Both the position numbers and the translations under genes were made by a program. Positions 55,051 to 64,000 of a stretch of DNA of 64,000 nucleotides are shown here, in pieces. The number at the start of each line of letters is the position of its first letter. Position 1 is the first letter of the stretch. Under the pieces are notes generated by a model. It searched no databases and had not been told where the DNA came from. It worked only from the letters and a program-made list of their open reading frames with translations. Source of the stretch: Paraspadella gotoi (Eukaryota; Chaetognatha); the NCBI GenBank assembly GCA_051294375.1, contig CM119265.1:11905818-11969817 (forward strand), written 5' to 3'.

Positions 55051-55480
55051 TTACCGTTGATTTCTATTTTCAAGTGTTTTAGTTGTTTTCCGATCCAGTG
55101 AACCAATAGCCATTTTCCCTACACTTGCAGTTTTGTTTCGTTGGACATAGATAAAGCGATAAATGTGCGCCTGCCATGTACAATTCCCATCGCATCCCGT
55201 CTCGGAGCACAGTGATCGGGCATTTGCAGTTTAAAATGTCAAAGAGTTTGTCGAGACGATCGGCAAAGTTATGAGAGCGCGCACCAGTTGCGGACCGATG
55301 CATTTGCGTAAGTGTATTCTACTCACGTTTGATTCATACTGTGATGCTGTCCAAAGTTGCAATCGGTAGAGAGGAATTGGCTCGCTTGTAAATATTACAA
55401 ATGTCTTCGGCCACAGATTTAAAAAACGCTGTGTTCAGGACTTTCCCTTCCAGCTGAAATATAAACAAAAGGAATGTTAA

Positions 55481-56640
55481 GACCTTTCAGTCTATCATCC
55501 GAAAATGTTTTAAACTCATAATCAAATAACTTAAACAGCACAATACCTTTTTAAATTTAGCGTGACACATTACATTACATTTAGTGGTTTCGAACTACCA
55601 AGAACTTCATCCTCCTGACTACGAGTTAAAACCTTTTTGTATTTCGGCATTTTAAAAACTATTCTAGTTCTATAACTACTACTATTTCTAAATAAAAAAA
55701 ATGAATTCTAAAAAGCTATTCGAAAAGTTACTTAGTAACCATTAAACAATTGAGAACGAAATGTTAACCCGAAAAAAATTGAACGCTGATTGGTCAGTTA
55801 ATTACGTGAGTCGTTTGTGGTTGGATAATTTTTTTATTTTGCTGATGACGTGATTTTTTTAACTTAATGAGTTAATCGGCGAGTTCATCCGCGAAAACAA
55901 AATAATCCCACAATTTATCCCAAAAAGTGATTTTGAAGATATATTTTTGGAAAAAGAAATTTTGATTTAAGCGAAGGAAAACATTTCAATATTTTTTATT
56001 TGTTCCATCAACGAAATAAAAAAAAGAGCTTAATATGCTCCGGCCTAATCTACATATCAAACGGTCAGGTTAAAGTGTAATAGTCCAGTTATTATCGCGA
56101 AATTTTTATTTAACATAAAAATAAAGGAGGGAAGAATGAAATTTTTATTTAATAAGAAACTAAAGGAAAATATTTTTTGTCATTATACTAGAAAAACCGC
56201 TGTTCTTTTTTTTCCTGTTAAGCATGATTCAGCTGAGAAGTGCAGCTTTGGCTCGGGAGTTAATGCAGCAGCATCAGTGGCATAACTGCAGAGCAGATAA
56301 TAGCGCCATGGAAACCAAACAAATAAAACTTTGGAAGATGAGCACGAAAACCATGCCATGCAACGACAACCAAGGAGTTAAGGGAGGCCGCCTCGATCGA
56401 ATTTGCGACAAAATACATTGAGGTTCGACTCGCGCGTCTTGAACCAAAAAAAGAAGCTCCGCTCTCAGAAAAAAAATCCGAATGAAGCGGTTTCCAATAG
56501 GTTCCGCGTACAAACGTTGCATTTAGGAAAAAAGCGACTCTTCCAATATTGTTCAGCTGTTATTTACAATGTTGATTAACTTTGTACCACAACACAAATT
56601 AGGCAACGAAGGATTGGTTAAAAACATTTCCACCCGTTTC
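55481..56640. other. Unclassified sequence upstream of the orphan-gene locus
   Basis: 55785-55815 carries an ATTGG/CGTGAG pair on the + strand (CCAAT and CACG-type boxes on the - strand), which could be the promoter of the - strand locus. A + strand frame at 56224-56421 is unrecognised. Confidence 0.3.
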
Positions 56641-57240
56641 TAATGATAAAAGAGTAGAATTTTGGCAACTTTTTAGGAAAAAAAATTATGTCCATTTTTG
56701 TCCATTTTTACTTGCGACTTCTGATTTGAATGCCAAGGAAAGTTGAGAAAAAATTTTTACTTTGGAAATCCGTTCTTTCTTATCTTCTTTACCCTGGGTA
56801 GATTTATTAGCTTAAATTATTTATAGTTTGCCTATGAATTAATGTTAAAGTTAACAAGTCAAAAATTGCAGTTTCAGTCTTTATCATAATTTGTTAAACA
56901 AAAATTAATCAAATTGGTTGAAATTAACAGAAAATATAGCCTATTGAATAAGCTTTTCACACCTATAAAATTATCAAAAAAACTTTTTTGGTTTAGCCAC
57001 AAATAATTTTTAAAGGCGTTTTTTAATTTGTGACTTTTTGTGACTTGCATTTATTTTTGATAAAGATAATATTTTCAACTCATTTATTAGTTTTAAAGAT
57101 GGGGTACTTACTGACGTTGATAAAACAAAAGAACCGCATCCTTTTAACCCAATGGAAAGCATCAGGACTTGTTTTTTCTCAGAATCGACAGATTTTGCGG
57201 AAAAATTTTCCGCAAAATCTGTCGATTTACTCAATTTGCT
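56641..57240 (+). repeat. Palindrome-ended repeat, copy 2
   Basis: A direct copy of 18725-19284. It ends with a 45-bp perfect palindrome with one central base (57183-57227, arms AATCGACAGATTTTGCGGAA...). Confidence 0.8.
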
Positions 57241-57867
57241 AGGCAACCAAAATTGAAAGAAAAATCATGCGCTACCGTTCATTTTCTTTCTTATAATGCA
57301 TTTTAAATATTTTCTGTGATTTAGCTCAATGTAAACGTAGTGAGAGGAAAGAGGAAAGGGAAAACAAGAAAAGGAGAAGGGGAAGAATGAAAGAGAGGGT
57401 GAAAGGCAAAAAACGAAGGCAAATGGGGAAAAAATAGTAAAACAATTGTAAGGTGAGAAAAGAGGGAAAATGGAAAGAAAAAGAGGGGAAAAGAAAGGGG
57501 AAGAATGAAGATGAGAAAAAAGGTGAGGAAAGTGCATGAGTGGCAGAAAAGGTAGGGGCCGAAAAATGGTAAGTGACAGCGTGAGAAGTAAGGGAGGAAA
57601 GAGGAAGAGGAAAATATAAAGTAAGAGAAGAAAAGATGTGAAGAAAAATAATCAGGAAAAGCGTATGAAGGAAAAAAAATTGTATCAGATAATGTGGCGT
57701 CTTACCTAAAAACTTTTATGTAAGTAAAAGACGTGAAGATTCTTATGAGGAATTCGATCTTTAAAAATTATCTATACATATAAAATTTGAACATACTTAT
57801 ATCTAAAATTACGCAGTTAATGAGATTAGATAAACAATCATTGAAGAAATTTATGGTTCCAAATGAA
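57241..57867. repeat. Purine-rich low-complexity stretch and AT-rich flank
   Basis: 57335-57650 is almost pure A/G on the + strand (GAGGAAAGAGGAAAGGG-type). Then AT-rich sequence runs to the DIRS-like element. No gene. Confidence 0.7.
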
Positions 57868-58050
57868 CCGGGATCTTCATGCTCCTCTCCACCACGTATT
57901 GCTCTTTTGTTCCAGAATGTCGTGTTGTCCACAGAAAGGACAAAAGAATAAAACGGAAAAGCAGGATCCTCCTGTCTTCCTCCTCCTGCTTCTTACCTCC
58001 TCTCAGATACTTAAGCTCAGCGAAAGCGAACGCCACGAAATCACTCAGTC
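57868..58050. repeat. DIRS-like element, left inverted terminal repeat
   Basis: CTCCTCTCCACCACGTATTG, then TGTCGTGTTGTCCACAGAAA, a CCTCCTGTCTTCCTCCTCC run and CGAACGCCACGAAATCAC. The inverse is at 62830-62998 with small indels. Confidence 0.85.
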
Positions 58051-58890
58051 CACAAGACCCATCTGAGAGAGACTCCACGCGACTCCCGACAGTAAAAACG
58101 GAAGAAAGGTCTGTGCTTTCCCAGACCAATTCCCACTGCACGTAGAATGACGTCCAGATCCACGCCCTTGGCAAAAGCTCCGATACAGCCATAGCGCGTG
58201 TCGAGGCCAGGGGGCGCGTTGATGTCCGCATCTCCAAAGATCGACTTGAGAATCGATGAAAAACGTTGGAGAGATAATGGACCATAAGGAGCGATGGAAA
58301 TAAAGAGGAAACGTGCTGAGGTCACAATGCCTGACAACACGAAGCCAAAAAACCAAAAGCAGAGACTGGGCAAACGCTTGAGCCATGCAGTCTATTCCAA
58401 ACGAAAAAGCAGGACCAAGACGACGAAAACTATCAGTCTTGACAGTTGAGAAGGCACAAAAGAACATGTCAGCAGCAAATCCATGTGACCAGGTCCAACG
58501 AAGCGAAGCCAACTCAGAAGCCTTCTTGCAGAGGCCATGGCAAGGAGGAAAATTGTACTCCTCAAAACATGAGCCGTGAGAAATTAGTAGAGCGAAGTAT
58601 CAAAAAACTCGCAGAACTGGGCGACCACTCAAGCCGGGAACATCCTGCGCCGAAGGAGGGCGTTTTTGGAGACATCCCTCAGCAAACGGCAGACAAAGGA
58701 TGTTACCACTGGAGAACCATCCACATGAAGGCAAAGTTGCGGAGATGCCGATCGGTTGCAAATTCACTGTGGCTATACAGACAGACCAGTCGTACGCATG
58801 AGATTGAGCGAGATACTCGAGAACGTCCTTCAAAGCGCCTGATGTCTCGAAGGCCCCTACGCTGAAGGAAGAGAGTCAAAACATCGCAGA
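58041..58890 (-). pseudogene. DIRS-like tyrosine recombinase domain, frameshifted
   Basis: The C-terminal part (58373-58041) reads TRYGCIGAFAKGVDLDVILR, then GLGKHRPFFRFY, which matches the last catalytic Arg/His region and the FxxFY tyrosine of DIRS recombinases. The N-terminal part to about 58890 is in another frame (LQPIGISATLPSCGWFSSGN). At least two frame changes separate the pieces. Confidence 0.65.
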
Positions 58891-58927
58891 ACCCTGTCGT
58901 AACGGGATCCTGTAATCCCCTCCACTG

Positions 58928-60236
58928 TCAGAGATGAGTGAAAAAGCTGAGTTGTTGAGGTCTTGGAGACCGTCGCGCCCTCCTATAAATCCTCCAGAAC
59001 GACCAACTTGGAGGCGATCCGAGAGCTTGGAGGAGATCCGTGGCTTTGTCCAACACAATTGACGAGAACACGGGGAGACGAAAAACCTCCAACACCCGAA
59101 GAGTCAACAACAGCGGAAACCACTTTCTGGCTGGCCAAAAGGGCGCACCAGAAGAAATTCCCCCTGGCCTCCGCTCAACTTGAGGATCACCTTCGGAGAT
59201 CAATGGGAGAGGGGGAAACACGTAAAGCCCCTGTCGAAAATCCAAACTTGATTGAGGGCAATCCAGTCCGAGGAGAATCATCCTCCCATCTTCCAAGAGA
59301 AGTAGCGAGGAACTTGACGGAAGACCAGCGTCGCAAACAGATTATCTGGGCAAACCAGACCGTCGAATCGTCGAAAAACTTGGGGAGAGAGATGCCATCC
59401 TGAAACAGCTTTCCGCGTGATGCCGCATCCGCGATCAAATTCTCCTCAGAAATGTGCGTCCCCACAATTGTGATCTGCAGAGACTGAGCCAGAAGGAGAG
59501 AATACCTGACAACTTCGTGAGAATCCGAGAGCGGCTTGCAGGAGCGGCGGAGACAAACCAGAGACACTAAGCTGGTCGTCTTCCACAAAAGATTGCAGCC
59601 TCGGATCTGCTGACCGCAAGGAACGCAGGAACTTGAGCAGGACATGAAACTCCTTCACAGTTATATGGAGAATGGCATCCACAACTTCCCAATCCCCCGG
59701 TGAAGAGCCCCGCGAAACAGGAAGCCCAACCCTCCTGGGAGGCATCTGTCGTCACTTCCGCCGTGAGAATCCGGAAGAACACGGCAGATCGAGCAAAGCA
59801 ATCCTGGATTCTCGAGCTTTGACATCCAACGCAGCTCCACTCTCGCCGCCTACCGAAAGAAGGACTGTCTTCCCCAGATCCTCTCCACGTGGAGTAGACA
59901 GATTGACTCGCGTTGAATCCTGCCGTCTGCAGCGAATGAGCGGACTGCTGAAAGAGGCTGCGGTCACGAAGACCCAGCAGGCGAAAGAACCTGAGGGCGA
60001 TGGAGTGGGCTCTAAGCAGGAGAGAGGCGGCCATCTCGCGAAGTGACAAACTTCGTCCAGAGAGCGCAACTCGATGAAAGCGCCCACGCCCATTGGAGAC
60101 CCAAGAACTGAAAACTTGCGTCGGAACCAAACTTGACCTTATTGGATGAATGATGAAGCCCGCATCCTTCAAGAGTCGAAGAGCTGTGAGAGTGTTCACC
60201 AGACACCCTCTTGCGAGCGTCCCAGTATCAGAATAT
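58928..60236 (-). pseudogene. DIRS-like RNase H and connecting region, frameshifted
   Basis: RNase H begins with VTTDASQEGWASCFAGLF near 59790. It continues in the next frame with LQITIVGTHISEENLIADAA and SRGKLFQDGISLPKFFDDST (59520-59380). It is followed by LYVFPPLPLISEGDPQVER and APFWPARKWFPLLL (59245-59110), the conserved linker before the recombinase. Confidence 0.75.
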
Positions 60237-60935
60237 CGTCTACTGTAGAAAAGGCAACCTGATGCCCTTCTTCGGAGCCAGGCGACTAACGGGCGTCGTC
60301 GTCTTGGTGAACAGCCAAGGACCGGTTGCCAAAACCAAAAGGAAGGACTTTGTACTGATAAACCGCCCTCTCCAATGAACCGAACAAAAACTTGCGATGA
60401 TCCACATGAAGAGGCAAGTGAGATAGGCGTCGCGAAGATCGATAGACGACGCCCAGTCCCCCGGAGAACCTATCTTCCGACATCTTGACAACCTTCCATC
60501 GAAGTAAGGAGGGACAATGAAGGACTTGTTGAGCTTCTTCAAATTTAAGAATTGGCCTCCATCCCCGTCTTTTTTGGAACAGAAAAATCTTGGAATAAAA
60601 TCCCGAGAGGCTCCACCTCCCCACGCACCCTTTTCCAAAGCTGCCGCTATCTCTCTCGTCGATGCAAGAGTCCCTGTCCCAAAAGAAGGGTCTCGTCGAA
60701 GGGAGAGGCATTCTGGTAGGAATCCTGTTCGCTCCTGCAATGAGGATTCTTTCACGTTTTGTAGAATAGGAGAATCCTGTCCGACCAAATCCGCCAAAAG
60801 GGACGAAGTGTTGCAAGCGCCCTCCCAACCGGAAGTGCGGAAGACGGGCCGGAGAGACAAATCGAGTCCTGGGACAGGATCCATAGTCTTGATGTCCAAG
60901 TGGCCGGACGAGGCGACGGCCGAGGGGCGTCATAG
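60190..60935 (-). pseudogene. DIRS-like reverse transcriptase, frameshifted
   Basis: Blocks in alternating frames: IPRFFCSKKDGDGGQFLNLK, then WASSIDLRDAYLT (the first catalytic Asp), HRKFLFGSLERAVYQYKVLP, and a VDD box (STVDDILILGRS) at about 60238-60205 in a third frame. The order is that of a complete RT palm, but the reading frame is broken at least three times. Confidence 0.8.
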
Positions 60936-62770
60936 GAAGTCACTTGGAGTCCTTCGACGCCCAGCCATCCCCCCTTTCCCGAACGCTAAAAGACGCGGAC
61001 TTGCGTAAGGCTTGTAGAACCTGGATCTTAGCAAAGAACCTCTTCCGCGGAACTGCATTGATTTTTGGGGCGATAAGCTTGAGCCTTGAAAAGGAGGAAT
61101 GGATAGCCGCCGAAAACCCGTCGTCGATCGATTCCCAATAAAAATCCACAGAAGGAGGGGATACCGCAGTTGTAGCTTTAAGCTCTTCGGGAAGAGACTG
61201 CACTACAGACGTCGAATTCAGCCAAAGCTGAATTAAAAGAGAGCGCCCGACATTGAAGCTGCATCTTGAGTGGGAGCAGCCAAAGTCTCCAAATCCACAA
61301 TCAGTTCGGGATCTCGCCCAGCTTTGAGAGACGCAATAATAAATTTCAGGCCTCTGCAAGTGTGAAGGACAGCATGAAGCTACGGCCCCAGCATCCCTAT
61401 AGTGCGAACGAGCTGCTTAAAAAGAGCATGCCGATTTGCGATCCTGGAAACGCATCAAATTGTGCGGAGACTACAAGTATCCTTCGTGGGAGGTCCAAAA
61501 ACAGCAGGAAGAAGATCCATTCAACCCAACGAGCATAAATAGATCTGGGCGTTGACCGGGCTCCCCCCTTGCGAGCGTCCCGGAAGAACCAACAGAACGG
61601 CAGCTCCTTCATTGCTGACACACCCACTCGAAGAACTGATGCAGTCTGCGTTGGGAATAAATAGTCTCAATCCCACTGGAGCATAGAAGTGAAGAGCAGT
61701 TCGCCTTCCTCGAACAGATCAAATCATCGTCCGGTGCAATTAGCATTTTGCAGAAGTTGATGAGAACGAACTAACTCCATATCCCGACTTTAGGAAAGAG
61801 CGGTTAGCATGACAAGCTTTGCGCAGAACGCGGACTTGATCACTGGAAACGAATCAGCAGCAGCAGTAGAAGGTTGATGCGGAACAAAAGTGAAATTCCA
61901 GGAGCCATGAACATCGTACATGAAAGGAAAAGAAAAAAACCGATTAAATAAGCGCACCAAAAAAAGACAAAACCCCCGAAGCCGCCCTCCACCACCGGTG
62001 GTTGCCAGGGGGACGGCGGGAGACCACGGTGGAGAGGAGCCATGAGAATCCGGTTCCATTTGAACATAAATTCTAATCATGTCGCTCCTCTCCAACCACG
62101 TAGTTCTGCCATAACAAGAGCGGCGAGGATAAAAAACAAAAAAAACAAGACAAAGTCGAATTGGTGGAGCGGAAAATATCGAAAAAATTTCACTAATTAT
62201 GCAAAAAGGCAAAAACACGAAATAAGAGCACATCAACTCACCGTTGCACGAAGCATATCGTCGCATGACGTTGAAAACTCCTCCACTGCTGCTGAAGAAG
62301 GCGAATCCCTCCTGTATGCATGGCCAAGTTGATTCGTTTCACCCGCTAAGAGCCGAGTCCTTTGTAGGCGAATGCACCACGTTCCTCTCCCCTACACCAT
62401 ACGCGATGTATAAGTCGGTGCACCGGCCTCGATGCCCACCAGGGAAGGAACCCAGCGGCGGATCCCGGACCTCGGCGGCGCCCTAGCGCATGTTCACCCC
62501 ACGGGAGAAAGCAGAGGCCGTTACGGGAGGTGGAGGAGCGGAGCAGGCCCCCTAACGTCGGGCGGCTTCCGGAGTCAAGACCCATTTCGGGCCCGCTCGC
62601 TCCGCTTTTGGACCGCTTTACGGCGGCGCTCGATTTTCGGTTTGCGAGACTCGGACATCTGACAATAGAACCGAAACGACTTCGAGATTCACCCCAAACG
62701 AATCGAAACAAATCTCGGAGGGAAAAAGAATTCCGTAGTATCAAATTATTTCCAAAAAAATAATTCAAAA
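60936..62770 (-). pseudogene. DIRS-like gag region, decayed
   Basis: - strand frames at 61359-60940 (ELKATTAVSPPSVDFYWESI), 61627-61397, 62266-61790 and 62768-62346 lie upstream of RT, where DIRS elements carry gag. I recognise no gag motif, so the label comes from position. 62440-62640 is distinctly GC-rich. Confidence 0.45.
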
Positions 62771-62829
62771 AAAAATTTTAAAAATTTCAAAAATATTTCA
62801 AAAACCTGTGAACGACAAGTCTGAACAAA

Positions 62830-62998
62830 AAAGTGATTTCGTGGCGTTCGCTTCGCTGAGCTATATCTGAGAGGAGAAGAGCAGGAGGAGGAAGAGCAGG
62901 AGGATCCGCTTTCCGTTTTTATCTTTTGTCCTTTCTTGTGGACAACACGACATCTGGACAGCAAAGAGCAACTACGTGGTGGTGAGGAGCGACAAGAT
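62830..62998. repeat. DIRS-like element, right inverted terminal repeat
   Basis: Inverse of 57868-58050: GTGATTTCGTGGCGTTCGC, a GAGGAGGAAGAGCAGGAGG run, GTGGACAACACGACATC and CGTGGTGGTGAGGAG. This is the 5' side of the element, given the - strand coding. Confidence 0.85.
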
Positions 62999-63833
62999 AG
63001 AATCATGTTTACCGTATTTTTAACGCATAGAAATTTACCTGGGAAGTTCTAAGTGATAAGAAGGAGATAACTTGAACGACCGTTTTTTTAAATGAAGTAA
63101 AGCTTCATACTAACCAATGAGATCAAGAAAGATGGTAATTATTGAAGTTCAGGATTTCGTTGTCTAAAAGAGTCTGATTGTATGCGAAACCAATAATAAT
63201 TTTCATTTTGGTTCCTCGCAATTTTTGCACTAGTAGCGGCATAAATACATCATTCTCTTTATATTTGCAAGGGCTTTTAGAAGATAATATTATTGATATT
63301 ATTTTATTCAATATTTTTTAAAGCTTAGTGAAAGATGGAGAAAAAAATATATGAGTTTTATAATGAGAGATGGTTTTCAAATCTACACATGTGGTTTAAA
63401 CTTTGAACCCCCTACTATCTTGCTTATTTGTCATCCTATTAATTAACACTTAGGTTTATTTAAAAGCCAAAACATAGATATTTTATTCAAGCCTATGACG
63501 AGGTTTTTAGGCTATATATTATGCGGGAGGTCCAGCTCTTTTGAAATTAACTTAAGAAAATGAATAAAAATTAGTACACTTATAAAAAGTTATAAGGAAA
63601 ACAAAAAAAATAGAAAAAGTTCACATTTGGCAACCATGAGCAGTGTTCAGATAAGGCGGCATATGCTTTTGAGACTGTACCCATTATTGTCATTTTTGTT
63701 TATTATTATTTTTGCTAAACATGCCTTTCAAAATAACAAAAATAAAGATTGGCTAATGAAACTACGTTGTAGGTGGTACACTTTGTTGCCGGAACAAAGA
63801 AAATTTATTAGTATCATAATATAAATATGGAGT
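62999..63833. other. AT-rich unclassified sequence
   Basis: A + strand frame at 63627-63824 (RRHMLLRLYPLLSFLFIIIF) is short and unrecognised. Nothing else is identifiable. Confidence 0.45.
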
Positions 63834-64000
63834 ACATGGTGACAATTTTACAAGCGCCGGTAGAAATACGCTGTCATTTGCAAACCAGTGGTTATTTCAT
63901 TGATTTTAAAAATTAGTTGAGTAGAACATATTAAAGTCATTTATGTGTTCAAATTTTATATTGATCAGTTAAGATATGCCTTGGCAATGAGTGGAGAAAG
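63834..64000 (+). repeat. Interspersed repeat matching 17048-17226, runs off the window
   Basis: Starts at 'ACATGGTGACAATTTTACAA' as in the first copy and is still matching at the last base. Confidence 0.75.

Larger units (their letters stand above)
51150..55480 (-). pseudogene. Second orphan transposon-like gene, scattered exons, probably decayed
   Basis: Reading right to left: about 55460-55330 after an acceptor TTTATATTTCAG encodes AEDICNIYKRANSSLPIATL and then meets a TGA. 55303-55079 encodes FADRLDKLFDILNCKCPI and a Cys-rich part. 54226-53849 encodes SNYCQIWFKIKAAPS and YFVHPENLLLALAASDDKNH. 51443-51150 encodes NCHTQAVERMIKEMTAACHS and DGFMRARIKSR. This order matches a multi-copy invertebrate family I know only as uncharacterised, repeat-associated proteins; the N-terminal half resembles the family at 37-38.7 kb. 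A 2.4-kb spacer between the last two exons contains unrelated repeats. Donor sites are not convincing, which supports decay. Confidence 0.45.
57868..62998 (-). mobile_element. DIRS-like tyrosine-recombinase retrotransposon, decayed
   Basis: About 5.1 kb, bounded by inverted terminal repeats of ~170 bp (57868-58050 and 62830-62998; shared TGTCGTGTTGTCCAC, CGAACGCCACGAAATCAC). On the - strand it holds, in order, gag-like frames, reverse transcriptase, RNase H and a tyrosine recombinase, which is the DIRS order. Inverted rather than LTR ends and a recombinase in place of integrase distinguish it from LTR elements. Several frameshifts and stops make it inactive. Confidence 0.85.

Noticed and set aside
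51020-55815. Terminal inverted repeats (TCACGT...CCAATCAGC) around the second orphan locus
   Set aside because: Only about 15 bases agree. The same two boxes occur in LTR 1, so they are better read as common promoter motifs.

Overview
This is nuclear DNA from an invertebrate animal. The genes are split by short GT-AG introns (62-118 bp in most cases, one of 457 bp and one of 10.8 kb). The proteins are animal-specific (Roquin, SIKE/FGFR1OP2, CERT, MPDU1), and the spacers are AT-rich and packed with SINEs, MITEs, LTRs and a DIRS-like element. The orphan repeat-linked gene families at 37-38.7 kb and 51-55.5 kb resemble families I know best from arthropods, so I lean towards a small arthropod or crustacean-like genome. 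The species cannot be fixed from the sequence.

Host genes. Six genes lie on the + strand: a SIKE/FGFR1OP2-like coiled-coil protein (3201-3985, with an apparent 1-base frameshift), Roquin (4576-8301, a single 1241-codon coding exon), TMEM14 (11424-11840), mitochondrial GatA/QRSL1 (12004-24889, five exons), a CERT-like START protein without a PH domain (25015-26105), and MPDU1 (32030-33012, four exons). A PARP-like last exon lies on the - strand at 45611-45819. TMEM14, GatA and CERT follow each other with spacers of only 163 and 125 bp. Each has a polypyrimidine/AG acceptor-like site just before its ATG, so they could be a polycistronic (spliced-leader) unit.

Mobile DNA by region. 0-3 kb: AT-rich repeat, two tRNA-related SINE families. 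8.5-11.3 kb: a SINE, then a Helentron/pearl-like element carrying a large 18-bp minisatellite, then another SINE. 13.9-24.6 kb: the last GatA intron, holding a 315-bp TIR element, Ty3-type integrase and possible env remnants, a dimeric repeat, a second Helentron/pearl-like copy, a palindrome ending at an assembly gap, a SINE, a foldback MITE inside an older repeat, and a pyrimidine minisatellite. 26.4-30.7 kb: one large non-autonomous hAT-like element with an 8-bp target duplication. 33-36 kb and 44.7-45.4 kb: inverted copies of an old repeat, one with a SINE inserted. 36.9-38.9 kb: a TIR-bounded element containing exon remnants of an orphan gene family. 40-41.1 kb: a cluster of unrelated minisatellites. 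46.7-49.2 kb: two independent solo LTRs, each with its own perfect 5-bp duplication, one of them nested in a MITE. 51-55.5 kb: a decayed member of a related orphan family. 57.9-63.0 kb: a decayed DIRS-like tyrosine-recombinase retrotransposon with inverted termini.

I see no tRNA or rRNA gene that looks functional, no CRISPR array and no bacterial-type operon. The strongest leads are the possible TMEM14-GatA-CERT unit, the TIRs around an orphan gene family, and the nested insertions that expose exact element ends and target sites.
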